Part shown: positions 31,782 through 39,977 of the stretch, piece after piece
Numbering within the stretch: the stretch's first letter is position 1
Layout of the letters: each line of letters begins with the position of its first letter
From: Anaerolineales bacterium
GTDB lineage: Bacteria; Chloroflexota; Anaerolineae; 4572-78; J111
Reading direction: 5' to 3'
Assembly (NCBI GenBank): GCA_015075185.1
Contig: JABTUW010000003.1
Span: forward strand, 310,001-374,000
DNA: 64,000 nt
Notes under the pieces: generated by a model
Seen by the model: the letters and a program-made list of their open reading frames with translations, nothing else
What the model was told of the DNA's origin: nothing
Database searches by the model: none
Made by a program: the position numbers and the translations under genes

Positions 31782-33971
31782 TTATAGCTCAACGTCATCC
31801 TTCCACTTGGAAATCATTACCACGATGCTGCGGCTTTTAACCGGGTAAGCAATTGTCGCCTCCAACTCCAGCGCTTGCCCAAGCGGATGAATATCCAGGG
31901 GCGAGGGCTGACCGGTATCGAGCGCCAGGTGCCAGCGGCCGTTGTGCGGGGCAGGGGGCAAATAAAAAAGCCGGGGACGGGTGTCGGCGTTGAACATCAT
32001 CAGCACATCCACGTCGTCGGCGGGCGCGCCGATTTCCTCTTTAGAGCCGTCCATGATACACATCAGCCACAGGCTCGATGGGTCCCAACTGGCGTCGAGG
32101 CCGCTGGGACCATACCAGTGAATATCACGAAACTGGTCATCGTCCAGGTCGTGGCCGGTAAAAAAGGTAGTCCGGCGAAAGACCGGGTGAGCCTGGCGCA
32201 GGGCAATGACCTGCCTGACAAAACGGAAAATATCGGCATGTTTTTCCAGAAAACGCCAATCGTACCAGGAAATCTCATTGTGCTGGCAATAGGCGTTGTT
32301 GTTGCCCTGCTGAGTGCGCCGGAACTCGTCGCCGCCCAGGAGCATAGGCGTGCCCTGCGACAGCATAAGCGTAGCCAAAAAATTTTTGACCTGGCGGGAG
32401 CGGATCGTTTCGATGCGGGGATCGTAGGTGGGGCCTTCCACGCCATAGTTATAACTTGAGTTGTGATGGCTGCCGTCCTGGTTGTGCTCGCCGTTGGCCT
32501 CATTGTGCTTGGTGTTGTAGCTGACCAGGTCGTTTGCGGTAAAGCCGTCATGGGCGGTGACAAAATTGATACTGGCGTTGGGCGAGCGGCCGTCGGGGTA
32601 ATACAAATCGGCGCTGCCAGCCAGGCGGGTTGCCAGCGCGCCGGTCACGCCGGGGTCGCCCCGCCAAAAGCGGCGGATGTCGTCCCGATACTGGTCGTTC
32701 CACTCGGCCCAGCGCCCGCCGGGGAAACGTCCCACCTGATAACCGCCCACGTCCCACGGTTCGGCAATCAGTTTGGCCGTGCGCAGCAGCGGGTCCTCGG
32801 CAATGCGGGCGGTGAGGGGCGGGTTGCCGGAAATATGGCCCGTACGTTCGCGGGTCAGGCTGGTGGCCAAATCAAAGCGAAAGCCATCCACGTGCATTTC
32901 CTGGACCCAGTAGCGCAGGCAGTCAATGATAAAATCCTGCACCACCGGATGGTTTGCGTTGATAGTATTGCCCACGCCGGTGAAATCCTGATAGTAGCGC
33001 GGGTTGTCGGCCAGGATGTAGTAAATGCTGTTGTCAATCCCCTTAAAACTGAGCGTGGGGCCAAGCTGGTTGCCCTCGACGGTGTGGTTGAAGACCACAT
33101 CCAAAATAACCTCCAACCCGGCCTGGTGCAGCGCCCGGACCATCTCTTTAAAAGCGACGACCTGCTGCCCCCGATCTGCGCCGAGGTGACTGTAATGACC
33201 TTTGGGCGCAAAAAAGCAAAGGGTGTTGTAGCCCCAGTAGTTGCGCAGCCGTTCGCCGGTTTTGGGGTTGAAGCGCCGGAACTCCCACTCGTCAAATTGG
33301 TGGATCGGCAGCAGTTCTATTGCCGTGACCCCCAGCTCTTTGAAGTGGGGGATTTTTTCGACCACGCCCGCGTAGGTGCCGGGATGGTTGACGTTGGCGC
33401 TGGGATGGCAGGTCAAGCTGCGGATATGGGTTTCGTAAATAATGGTTTCATGCCAGGGCCGGTTGAGCGGTCGGTCGCCCTGCCAGTCAAAGCCGTCATC
33501 GCCGTAGACGATGCACTTGGGCATCCCGGTCAGGTTTGTCGTCGTCGAAAAGGAGAGGTCAGCCCTGGGGGAATTGCGGTCGAAGCCAAAGGACTGGCTG
33601 AAATCCCAGTGGAAGCTGGGGCCGCCGGTCAAGGCTTTGGTGTAGGGATCGAGCAGCGGCTTGTGCCGGTTGAAGCGGTGGCCCTGCTCCGGCAGATACG
33701 GCCCATCCATGCGGTAGAGATACAACTGGCCGTGCTGCACTCCGGAGAGATGGATGTGCCAGATATCGCCGGTGCGGTGGGTTGCCGGGTCTAATTCAAA
33801 TTCATAGCTGGGAGCGGCAGCAGTCGGCTGGTCAAACAGCATCAACCAGACTCGCCTGGCGTGGCGGCTGAAGATGGCAAAGTTGGCGCCGTCGGCGGTG
33901 ATGGTCGCACCCAAAGGGAGAGGGTGGCCAGGGGTGGGTTGGATGGATGGTTTCAAAGATGATTGGGTCAA
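31782..33971 (-). CDS. glgX: Glycogen debranching enzyme GlgX (isoamylase-type)
   Basis: The 729-residue protein starts at TTG 33971. It has a CBM48-like N-terminal domain (LGATITADGANFAIFSRHA) and a GH13 barrel with catalytic residues in DGFRFDLATSL (nucleophile Asp), LIAEPWDVGGYQVG (acid/base Glu) and FVTAHDGFTANDLVSY (transition-state Asp). FNHTVEGN and the region ELLPIHQFDEWEF also fit GlgX/isoamylase. It cleaves alpha-1,6 branches in phosphorylase-limited glycogen in the cytoplasm. No other glycogen genes are nearby. Its leader contains a hairpin that overlaps the likely ribosome binding site, and a -10 box lies 32 bases upstream of the TTG. Confidence 0.93.
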   Translation of the reverse strand: MTQSSLKPSIQPTPGHPLPLGATITADGANFAIFSRHARRVWLMLFDQPTAAAPSYEFELDPATHRTGDIWHIHLSGVQHGQLYLYRMDGPYLPEQGHRFNRHKPLLDPYTKALTGGPSFHWDFSQSFGFDRNSPRADLSFSTTTNLTGMPKCIVYGDDGFDWQGDRPLNRPWHETIIYETHIRSLTCHPSANVNHPGTYAGVVEKIPHFKELGVTAIELLPIHQFDEWEFRRFNPKTGERLRNYWGYNTLCFFAPKGHYSHLGADRGQQVVAFKEMVRALHQAGLEVILDVVFNHTVEGNQLGPTLSFKGIDNSIYYILADNPRYYQDFTGVGNTINANHPVVQDFIIDCLRYWVQEMHVDGFRFDLATSLTRERTGHISGNPPLTARIAEDPLLRTAKLIAEPWDVGGYQVGRFPGGRWAEWNDQYRDDIRRFWRGDPGVTGALATRLAGSADLYYPDGRSPNASINFVTAHDGFTANDLVSYNTKHNEANGEHNQDGSHHNSSYNYGVEGPTYDPRIETIRSRQVKNFLATLMLSQGTPMLLGGDEFRRTQQGNNNAYCQHNEISWYDWRFLEKHADIFRFVRQVIALRQAHPVFRRTTFFTGHDLDDDQFRDIHWYGPSGLDASWDPSSLWLMCIMDGSKEEIGAPADDVDVLMMFNADTRPRLFYLPPAPHNGRWHLALDTGQPSPLDIHPLGQALELEATIAYPVKSRSIVVMISKWKDDVEL

Positions 33972-33980
33972 TTTTTAAGC

Positions 33981-34008
33981 GTAATTCCTCAGCAGATAGA
34001 GGAATTAT
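33981..34008 (-). promoter_or_regulatory. Leader hairpin of glgX covering the GAGGAA site
   Basis: Arms GTAATTCCTC and GAGGAATTAT pair around an eight-base loop, 10 bases ahead of the TTG start. The arm next to the start contains the only Shine-Dalgarno-like GAGGAA, so folding would hide it. Confidence 0.45.
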
Positions 34009-34032
34009 ACATAAAAATGACGAATGTGACCA
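34004..34032 (-). promoter_or_regulatory. Candidate promoter of glgX
   Basis: On the minus strand TGGTCA and TATAAT are 17 bp apart. The -10 box (34004-34009) partly overlaps the outer arm of the leader hairpin. Confidence 0.45.
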
Positions 34033-34142
34033 GTAAGCTTTGTAGTCCATTCGGACCAAAAACCCTATGTCCTTTGACAATTCTGCAAATTCCAATGACA
34101 ATTGTAGAAGGACTTCCGTGACCTAGAAGGAATTAACTACCT

Positions 34143-35681
34143 ATGACTCGCACCACACCCATACCTGCTTTAACCATCCCCCGCCTCCTCGTCGCCATCC
34201 TCTTTATCGCCATCTTCACCATGGCCGTGCGCCTGCCCGCCGATACCGATACCTGGTGGCATCTGCGCTCCGGCCAATACATCGTCGAAAATGGTGTTGT
34301 GCCCACCACGGACCCTTTTTCCCACACTAAGGCCGGCCAACCCTGGATTGACCACGGCTGGCTGGCCCAGCTCTTTTGGTACGGCCTGTTTGCCCTGGGT
34401 GGCCTGCCCGGCCTGAGCCTGGGACTGGCCGCGCTCGTCACGCTGACCTTCTGGCTGATCTGGCAGGTGACGCCGGGAAATCTGTACATCCGGGCTTTTA
34501 CCATGGTCTTGGGCGCGATTACCTCGGCGGTGATTTGGGTCGCCCGGCCGCAGATGGTCTCTTTTTTGCTGGCGGGGCTGGTGCTGTTCCTGCTGGAAAA
34601 GTATAAGCGGGAAGGCCGGCGCTGGATTTACGCCCTGCCCTTGGTGACGCTGGTGTGGGTCAATATCCACGGCGGCTACGCTATTGCCTTTATGCTGTTA
34701 GGCGTTTACATCGTTGGCGAAGTCTTCAATAACCTGACCCGCCACGGCGAAGACCCGGTGGTCCCCTGGCCTCAGCTTGGCCCGCTGCTGGTTGTCGGGG
34801 CTATCAGCTTTGCCGTGGTGGTCATCAATCCGCATGGCTGGCAGATGTGGCTGTATCCCTTCCGCACCGTCGGTATCGGCGCGCTGCGGGATTTTATCCA
34901 GGAGTGGCGCAGTCCCGATTTTCACCTGTCGCTGACCTGGGCTTTCCTGGCCATGCTGCTGCTCAGCCTGGCTGCGCTGGGCCGCGCCGGCCGCCGCGCC
35001 GACTGGACCGATTTAGCCATGTGGGGTCTATGGACGTTTTGGAGCCTCTTCGCTGCCCGCAATATTGGCCTGTATGGCCTGCTGACCATTCCCGCCCTGG
35101 CCCGCTACGCCGACGCTGCCTGGGGGAAATATTTGCCGGGGGAGAGGAAGGAAATCTCAAGGGAACTCGTAGGAGCTCAAGGAACTCCCTCAGTTCCTAC
35201 GAGGTCCTTTTCTTCAACCCGGCTGAATTGGGTCTTGTTGGGCCTGGTCCTGTTGGCGGCGCTGGTCAAAATTGGGGTCGCCCTGAATCCGCAGGAGGCC
35301 ATCAAAGCGGAACAAGAGGGACTGCCGGCCAAAGCAGTCCAGTTTATCCAGGAAAATCAACCGGCCGGGCCACTGTTCAATAGTTATAACTGGGGGGGGT
35401 ATCTCATCTACAAATTGTGGCCTGCTTACCCGGTCTACATTGACGGCCGCACCGATTTATACGACGACGCCTTTATCCGGCGCTACCTTGACGTGGTGGC
35501 TGGCGGCGAGGGCTGGCAGCAAACGCTGGATGAGGATAGTATCAATCTGGTGCTGATTGAGAGTGGGAGCACTTTGGCTAAATTTTTGAAAAGTGATCCG
35601 GCCTGGCAAGAGCTTTATCACGACGAGATGGCTTCGGTTTTCACCCGCTCTCCGGCGACTACCCGCTCCGGCGCGGAGTAG
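34143..35681 (+). CDS. Polytopic membrane protein, glycosyltransferase-C-like, unknown function
   Basis: The 512-residue protein has about ten hydrophobic segments over the first 400 residues and an extracytoplasmic tail. Residues 32-60 include ADTDTWWHLRSGQYI and DPFSHT, matching the WWHL motif of a common uncharacterised bacterial membrane family. The tail has LFNSYNWGGYLIY and YPVYIDGRTDLY, also typical. The layout resembles lipid-linked sugar transferases (GT-C), but the acidic first-loop motif of GT39 is not clear. Residues about 337-355 (IS..LVGAQGTPSVPTRS) are encoded by a palindromic element. The gene overlaps fdhD tail-to-tail by 64 bases. Confidence 0.75.
   Translation: MTRTTPIPALTIPRLLVAILFIAIFTMAVRLPADTDTWWHLRSGQYIVENGVVPTTDPFSHTKAGQPWIDHGWLAQLFWYGLFALGGLPGLSLGLAALVTLTFWLIWQVTPGNLYIRAFTMVLGAITSAVIWVARPQMVSFLLAGLVLFLLEKYKREGRRWIYALPLVTLVWVNIHGGYAIAFMLLGVYIVGEVFNNLTRHGEDPVVPWPQLGPLLVVGAISFAVVVINPHGWQMWLYPFRTVGIGALRDFIQEWRSPDFHLSLTWAFLAMLLLSLAALGRAGRRADWTDLAMWGLWTFWSLFAARNIGLYGLLTIPALARYADAAWGKYLPGERKEISRELVGAQGTPSVPTRSFSSTRLNWVLLGLVLLAALVKIGVALNPQEAIKAEQEGLPAKAVQFIQENQPAGPLFNSYNWGGYLIYKLWPAYPVYIDGRTDLYDDAFIRRYLDVVAGGEGWQQTLDEDSINLVLIESGSTLAKFLKSDPAWQELYHDEMASVFTRSPATTRSGAE
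35166..35203. repeat. Palindromic element inside the membrane protein gene
   Basis: Nine-base arms CTCGTAGGA / TCCTACGAG with extra nested GGAACT / AGTTCC words encode a short loop insertion, in frame, of the gene at 34143. Confidence 0.55.
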
Positions 35682-36430
35682 ACCCGAAAGGTGTTCCCTC
35701 GCGCATAGCCAATCAGGGTGACATTCCAGGCCCGGCCCAGCTCCACCGACAGGCTGGTCGGGGAGGTGCGCGAGATGACGATCGGGGTTTTCATCTTGGC
35801 TGCCTTGCGCAGCATCTCTGAGCTGATCCGGCCCGACGCCAACAAAATGCGGCCCTCGGTCTCAATTCCCTGCTGCAACGCCTGGCCCCACAGCCGGTCA
35901 ATTGTATTATGCCGCCCGACATCCTGGGCCACCAATAACAACTCCTGGCCATCACTCAAAGCCGAAGTGTGGACGCCGCGCACTTCCTGGTAAAGTTCAG
36001 CGGCTTGATGCAGTTGGTGCATTAACCGGCTAACCTGAGTGGGGGTCACGCTCGCGGCTGTATTCAAGGGTGGGTAGCGCTGGCTGAGGTCGTCGAAGGT
36101 AACGCCCCCACCGCAGCCGGAAGTAATAATCTGCCGTTTGGGCGGGCTGAAGCTCAGGTCGCGCAGCCAGATATCCACGCAGGTTTTGCTCTCCGCAAGG
36201 TGGAGGACCTCAACATCGGCCAGGCTGTGAATGAATCCCTCCGAGCGCAGAAAACCAAGCGCCAGCTCTTCCAGGCGATGCGGGGTACACATAAACGTTG
36301 CCAATTCCTGCCCGTTGACTGAGATACAGACCAGAGTCTCTTGAATCACAGCGCTCTCGACCGGGCTGGCGGCTTCACCCTTATAGAGTATGTATGTAGT
36401 TGGCTGAATCCCGTCTTTATCGTTGACCAT
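35618..36430 (-). CDS. fdhD: Formate dehydrogenase accessory sulfurtransferase FdhD
   Basis: The 270-residue protein matches FdhD, which transfers sulfur to the molybdenum/tungsten cofactor of formate dehydrogenase. The conserved signature TSGCGGGVTF holds one Cys of the canonical CxxC pair; the second Cys position is Gly. EELALGFLRSEG, AQDVGRHNTIDRLWG and LASGRISSEMLRKAAKM are all present. It is the last gene of the minus-strand formate dehydrogenase locus and overlaps the convergent membrane protein gene by 64 bases. ATG 36430. Confidence 0.92.
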   Translation of the reverse strand: MVNDKDGIQPTTYILYKGEAASPVESAVIQETLVCISVNGQELATFMCTPHRLEELALGFLRSEGFIHSLADVEVLHLAESKTCVDIWLRDLSFSPPKRQIITSGCGGGVTFDDLSQRYPPLNTAASVTPTQVSRLMHQLHQAAELYQEVRGVHTSALSDGQELLLVAQDVGRHNTIDRLWGQALQQGIETEGRILLASGRISSEMLRKAAKMKTPIVISRTSPTSLSVELGRAWNVTLIGYARGNTFRVYSAPERVVAGERVKTEAISS

Positions 36431-36505
36431 ACCTACATTCTACCCGGCAAAAAGCGGAGAGCAAACCTCGGTTTGCTCATGGCTTTTAACCGTCAAATTC
36501 GGTAA

Positions 36506-36558
36506 AGCTTGGAGGGTTGGATATTACCGCTTTATCCAGTCCACCAGCCCTCCAAGCT
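36506..36558. repeat. Palindromic element between mrp and fdhD
   Basis: Perfect 11-bp arms AGCTTGGAGGG / CCCTCCAAGCT enclose a 31-base loop. It lies between two genes of the formate dehydrogenase locus and could attenuate fdhD expression. Confidence 0.7.
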
Positions 36559-36586
36559 CATTACCGGTTTTGAAAATCAAAACTCA

Positions 36587-37714
36587 TTAGATCAGATTAA
36601 GCTCTGGATAAACTTTGTAGCCGGGGAAAGCTAAAGCCGGCGAGGGCATGTTCCGCAGGGTAGAGGAAATCGTCTCGGCCGCCTGGCGCAGCGCCCACCC
36701 GGCCGGCGAGTCAGGCGCGGCTACGACGACCGGCTGGCCGGTATCGCCGCCGAGGCGCACGCCCGGGTCGAGCGGGACGCGGCCCAGCAGCGGCAGGCCA
36801 AGCTGCCCGCTCAATCGCTCACCGCCCGGCCCAAAGATGGCTTCTTCCTGACCGCAGTGGGGACAGACATAGTAACTCATATTTTCGACAAAGCCCAGCA
36901 CCCTGATGTCCAACTGGCGGAACATCTCCGTCCCTTTGATGACGTCGGCCAGGGCGGCCTCCTGGGGAGTCGTGACCATCACCACGCCGCTGAGGGGCAG
37001 CGATTGGGTCAGGGTTAACTGCACGTCGCCGGTGCCGGGGGGCAAATCTACGACCAGTACATCCAGGCTGCCCCACATCACATCTCGCAGCAGTTGGCGG
37101 ATGGCTTGGTGCAGCATCGGGCCGCGCCAGATGACCGGCGCTTCGGGGGGAACCAGCAGGCCCATGGACATCACCTTGAGGCCGTAGGCGCTGGGCGGAA
37201 AAATCTGCTCGCCAAAGGCAAAGGGCTGCTCATCTTTGAGGCCAAGCATGAGCGGCACGTTCGGGCCGTGAATGTCGCCGTCTAACAGCCCAACCCGCTG
37301 ACCGGTCTCGGCCAGGGCCACCGCCAGGTTGACGGCCACGGTAGACTTGCCGACGCCGCCCTTGCCGCTGGCTATAGCCACCACATGCCTGGCGTCGAGA
37401 TTCAGCCGGGTCGTATCGCGTAACTGCGACTTGGGACTGCTTTCAAAGTTAATCTCAACTGCCTTCACACCGGGGACCGCCAGCACCGCCCGCCGGGCCA
37501 TGCGCTCCAGGGGGATTTGCAGCGGGCTGCCGGCCTCGCGCAGCCGGATGGTGAAGCTGACGCTTCCATCTCGGCAGGCGACATCCTTGACCATACCCAG
37601 AGAGACGATATCCCGGTTGACTTCCGGTTCCAGCACCTTACCCAGCGCCGCCAGGATGTCATCGGGAGAAATTGAAGGTGAAGTTTTCTTCAATAACCCA
37701 AAAAGATTGGGCAT
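36587..37714 (-). CDS. Mrp/NBP35-type P-loop ATPase, Fe-S cluster carrier
   Basis: The 375-residue protein has an N-terminal MIP18/DUF59 domain (ILAALGKVLEPEVNRDIVSLGMV), then the deviant Walker A motif ASGKGGVGKSTVAVNLA, LLDGDIHGPN, and VVDLPPGTGDVQLTLTQ. A CPHC pair in YYVCPHCG near residue 270 can hold a bridging [4Fe-4S] cluster. Homologues (ApbC, Ind1, NBP35) transfer Fe-S clusters to target enzymes. Between fdhE and fdhD it may help load the clusters of formate dehydrogenase, an inference from position. ATG 37714. Confidence 0.9.
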   Translation of the reverse strand: MPNLFGLLKKTSPSISPDDILAALGKVLEPEVNRDIVSLGMVKDVACRDGSVSFTIRLREAGSPLQIPLERMARRAVLAVPGVKAVEINFESSPKSQLRDTTRLNLDARHVVAIASGKGGVGKSTVAVNLAVALAETGQRVGLLDGDIHGPNVPLMLGLKDEQPFAFGEQIFPPSAYGLKVMSMGLLVPPEAPVIWRGPMLHQAIRQLLRDVMWGSLDVLVVDLPPGTGDVQLTLTQSLPLSGVVMVTTPQEAALADVIKGTEMFRQLDIRVLGFVENMSYYVCPHCGQEEAIFGPGGERLSGQLGLPLLGRVPLDPGVRLGGDTGQPVVVAAPDSPAGWALRQAAETISSTLRNMPSPALAFPGYKVYPELNLI

Positions 37715-37725
37715 AGGTTTACCCC

Positions 37726-37888
37726 AAGTGTCACTGCTTCGCGTGAGCGCAGCGAAGAATCCCTAAAGCCGCCGCAGAGAGGATATTTCACTGGTAAAAG
37801 GACAATTTGGCTCATTTTCTTTGATCCCGCCATCTTCATTTCAGATATCCACGCAGGGATTCTTCGGCCTACGGCCTCAGAATGACAT
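37726..37888. repeat. Large palindromic intergenic element
   Basis: Left words GTGTCA and GCGAAGAATCCCT pair with AGGGATTCTTCGG and TGACAT on the right, forming an imperfect palindrome of about 160 bp between fdhE and mrp. It belongs to the same word family as the element at 46271-46470. Confidence 0.7.
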
Positions 37889-37900
37889 GATGTTAGGTTT

Positions 37901-38863
37901 TTAACGGCTATAACCTCGCTCCGCTGCAATCAAATCCAAATGCAAGGTTGCCAAATCCTCAACCGGCAGCAGATCTACCGGCGTTGGCTCAAAAGTGACG
38001 ACGACTTTGAGATAGTGGCGGCAGGCGTCACAGGTCTGGAGGCTGTACTTCTCCTCTTCACCCTCGACGGTAAGATAGCCAAGCGAGCGGTAATTCTCAT
38101 GGGCGCAGAAGGCGCACTTGAGCCGGGGATACGACCAGTCAGCGCCGCACATGCCACAGCGCAGGTGGCGAGCGCCCTCCTTGCCCTGGATTTCGGCCAG
38201 GGCCGCCGGGCTGCCGCAGACGGGGCATTGGCCTCGCCGCCACTCGTTCAAATCTACCTTGCCTTTGAAGCCCGCAGCCCAGGCGCGCAGGGCCGGCTTG
38301 AGGCTGGTTTGAGCCAGGGTCCGCAGCAGTTCTGCCTCGAGCTTGAGGTCGCGGGTAGTCTGTTCGATGAGGAAATAATCCCCGACGGCCAGGGCGCTCC
38401 AAATCGGCAGCAGGTGGAGTTGTTTTTGCTCCACCGCCCGGCGAATCTGCCCGGCGGCAGCGGCTCGCAGTGCTGCCTCGTTGCCGTTGTGGGCCTGCTG
38501 CAGCAGCTTGGCCGAATCGGGCTGGCCCCGTGAGAACAGGCCCCAGCCATTTTTTGAGGACCGAGCTGGCCGTCCTACCTCTTCAACAACCCGGCACAGA
38601 CGGCTGAAAAGATCGCGGGTCCGGTCCGGGTCGAGCGGCAAATCCTCGCCCAGCAGTAAGGGAATGCCCGCCGCGAGCTTATTGCGAGCCGTTTCAAGCG
38701 GCAGGGCGAACGGCTCCACGCCCGCCTGGGCCTGGCGCAGAAGCGGCAGCGCCGCTTGATAAAAGGCAATCGGTTCGGCCAATTCCGGCTTCTGTCCGGC
38801 CAGATGATTCAGGCGGTTTATAACGGCTGTTGTCTGGGGGTCTAAAGTTGCAGTTCGCGTCAT
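37901..38863 (-). CDS. fdhE: Formate dehydrogenase accessory protein FdhE
   Basis: The 320-residue cytoplasmic protein matches FdhE. The C-terminal half has several rubredoxin-like Cys pairs: CPVCGSPAALAEI, HLRCGMCGADWSYPRLKCAFCAHEN and LQTCDACRHYLK. FdhE binds iron and helps assemble or check the catalytic FdhA subunit before or during export. It starts at ATG 38863, five bases after the stop of the VOC protein, in the middle of the formate dehydrogenase operon. Confidence 0.9.
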   Translation of the reverse strand: MTRTATLDPQTTAVINRLNHLAGQKPELAEPIAFYQAALPLLRQAQAGVEPFALPLETARNKLAAGIPLLLGEDLPLDPDRTRDLFSRLCRVVEEVGRPARSSKNGWGLFSRGQPDSAKLLQQAHNGNEAALRAAAAGQIRRAVEQKQLHLLPIWSALAVGDYFLIEQTTRDLKLEAELLRTLAQTSLKPALRAWAAGFKGKVDLNEWRRGQCPVCGSPAALAEIQGKEGARHLRCGMCGADWSYPRLKCAFCAHENYRSLGYLTVEGEEEKYSLQTCDACRHYLKVVVTFEPTPVDLLPVEDLATLHLDLIAAERGYSR

Positions 38864-38868
38864 AATGA

Positions 38869-39273
38869 TTAAGCGAGCGGCGCAGTCAACTCGAGTTGGA
38901 TATTATCTGGATCGCGGATCGCCAGGACCGCAATCCCAAAAGGCTCAAGCGGCTTAATCTCGCCATGGTCTACCCTACGGGCATCCAGTAATTTTACGGC
39001 TGCCTCAAGATCGGCCATACTGGTCACACTAAAGCTCACGTGATCCAGTCCGACCCGGTTCTCATTAAAGCGATCATTGGGTATCGCCTGGGCCGGGTCG
39101 GGCGGCGGGTTTAGCACTAACAACAGACTGCCATTGCTCATAATGGTTTTGGGGCCGAACTCGGTTACTTTTTGGAAGTTGAACAGTTCCGAATAGAATT
39201 TTAAGGAACGGGCAACATCCGCTACCGTTAGTGTGACATGATGAACGCCCTGAGTTGAAATTAAGTCAGCCAT
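38869..39273 (-). CDS. VOC family (glyoxalase/dioxygenase-like) protein
   Basis: The 134-residue protein has two beta-alpha-beta-beta-beta halves of the vicinal oxygen chelate fold. Metal-ligand candidates are His in GVHHVTLTVADVARSLKFYSEL, His in VGLDHVSFSV and Glu in NIQLELTAP. No substrate can be assigned. GGAGACCGGA precedes ATG 39273. It lies five bases upstream of fdhE within the formate dehydrogenase operon, though it has no known role there. A small palindrome lies in front of it. Confidence 0.83.
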   Translation of the reverse strand: MADLISTQGVHHVTLTVADVARSLKFYSELFNFQKVTEFGPKTIMSNGSLLLVLNPPPDPAQAIPNDRFNENRVGLDHVSFSVTSMADLEAAVKLLDARRVDHGEIKPLEPFGIAVLAIRDPDNIQLELTAPLA

Positions 39274-39370
39274 TCCGGTCTCCTTTTTGATTTACTCTTG
39301 TCACAATTTTTTGGAAAGACCACAGAGATACGCTGCGCGAAAACCTCTGCGGTCTGTCTTGGTGGGATGA

Positions 39371-39655
39371 TCAGTACTCCCTGGTTTCCACCATTTCAAC
39401 AATCCGTGCCTGAGGGTTCGTCATTACCTGGCCCTCGACGCGATTCCAGAGGACGCGCAGGGCGGCGAGTAAGGCTTCGGCCTGGTTCAGGGTATCAAAC
39501 TCAAGGTCAATTATGGCGTAGTTGGGATCGTCAATCGGCCGTAAGACCCGGTAGCGGCGCACCCCCGACTTCTCCCGGCCGACAGGATCGCTGTCGAATG
39601 CTTTTTTCCAGCCCTCAAAATTGGGGACCGGGTGCTCGATATGCAGAATGTACAT
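39371..39655 (-). CDS. Small conserved-looking protein with ferredoxin-like (ABM-type) fold features
   Basis: The protein is 94 residues from ATG 39655, preceded by AAGGAGCTGAA; the start overlaps the stop of the previous gene. The N-terminal YILHIEHPVPNFEGWKKAFDSDP followed by VRRYRVLRP and YAIIDLEFDTLNQAEALLAAL suggests an antibiotic-monooxygenase-like or stress-related dimeric alpha/beta barrel. No catalytic motif is visible. It is the third small gene after nrfD in the formate dehydrogenase operon. Function unknown. Confidence 0.7.
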   Translation of the reverse strand: MYILHIEHPVPNFEGWKKAFDSDPVGREKSGVRRYRVLRPIDDPNYAIIDLEFDTLNQAEALLAALRVLWNRVEGQVMTNPQARIVEMVETREY

Positions 39656-39656
39656 T

Positions 39657-39965
39657 TCAGCTCCTTTGGCTCGCTTGTCCGCTCTTCTCTTGCACGGCCA
39701 GGGTACGCAAGGCCTGCACCGTTTCTTGCACCTCTGGACCACCTAACTGGAGCAACGCTCCAATTTCACGCTGCAAATGTACCAGCATGCCATGCAACAT
39801 GGCCGTTTGTAGTGTATCATCGGTCTGCCGCCAGACGTTGACCTGTTTGGCTTCGTCCAGCCAGGTAGCCAGGCGTTCCATTGTTCTTAAGGCGTCGTCC
39901 ACCGTCCGGTCTCGTTTGCGCGAGCCGGGCGTGAAGACCTGCCCCTCTCCATCTCGTCCTGCCAT
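39657..39965 (-). CDS. Hypothetical helical protein in the formate dehydrogenase operon
   Basis: The protein is 102 residues from ATG 39965, where GAGG lies six bases upstream; a GTG at 39977 is an alternative. After a polar, basic start (MAGRDGEGQVFTPGSRKRDR) the remainder is predicted all-helical, with segments DDALRTMERLATWLDEA, TLQTAMLHGMLVHLQREIGALL and EVQETVQALRTLAV. It resembles a small four-helix bundle. I do not recognise the family. It overlaps the start of the next gene and lies directly after the 241-residue unknown. Confidence 0.7.
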   Translation of the reverse strand: MAGRDGEGQVFTPGSRKRDRTVDDALRTMERLATWLDEAKQVNVWRQTDDTLQTAMLHGMLVHLQREIGALLQLGGPEVQETVQALRTLAVQEKSGQASQRS

Positions 39966-39977
39966 TATTAACCTCAC

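Noticed and set aside
32463..33794. A 443-residue plus-strand ORF within glgX
   Set aside because: Antisense to a catalytically complete glycogen debranching gene; no motif or ribosome binding site.
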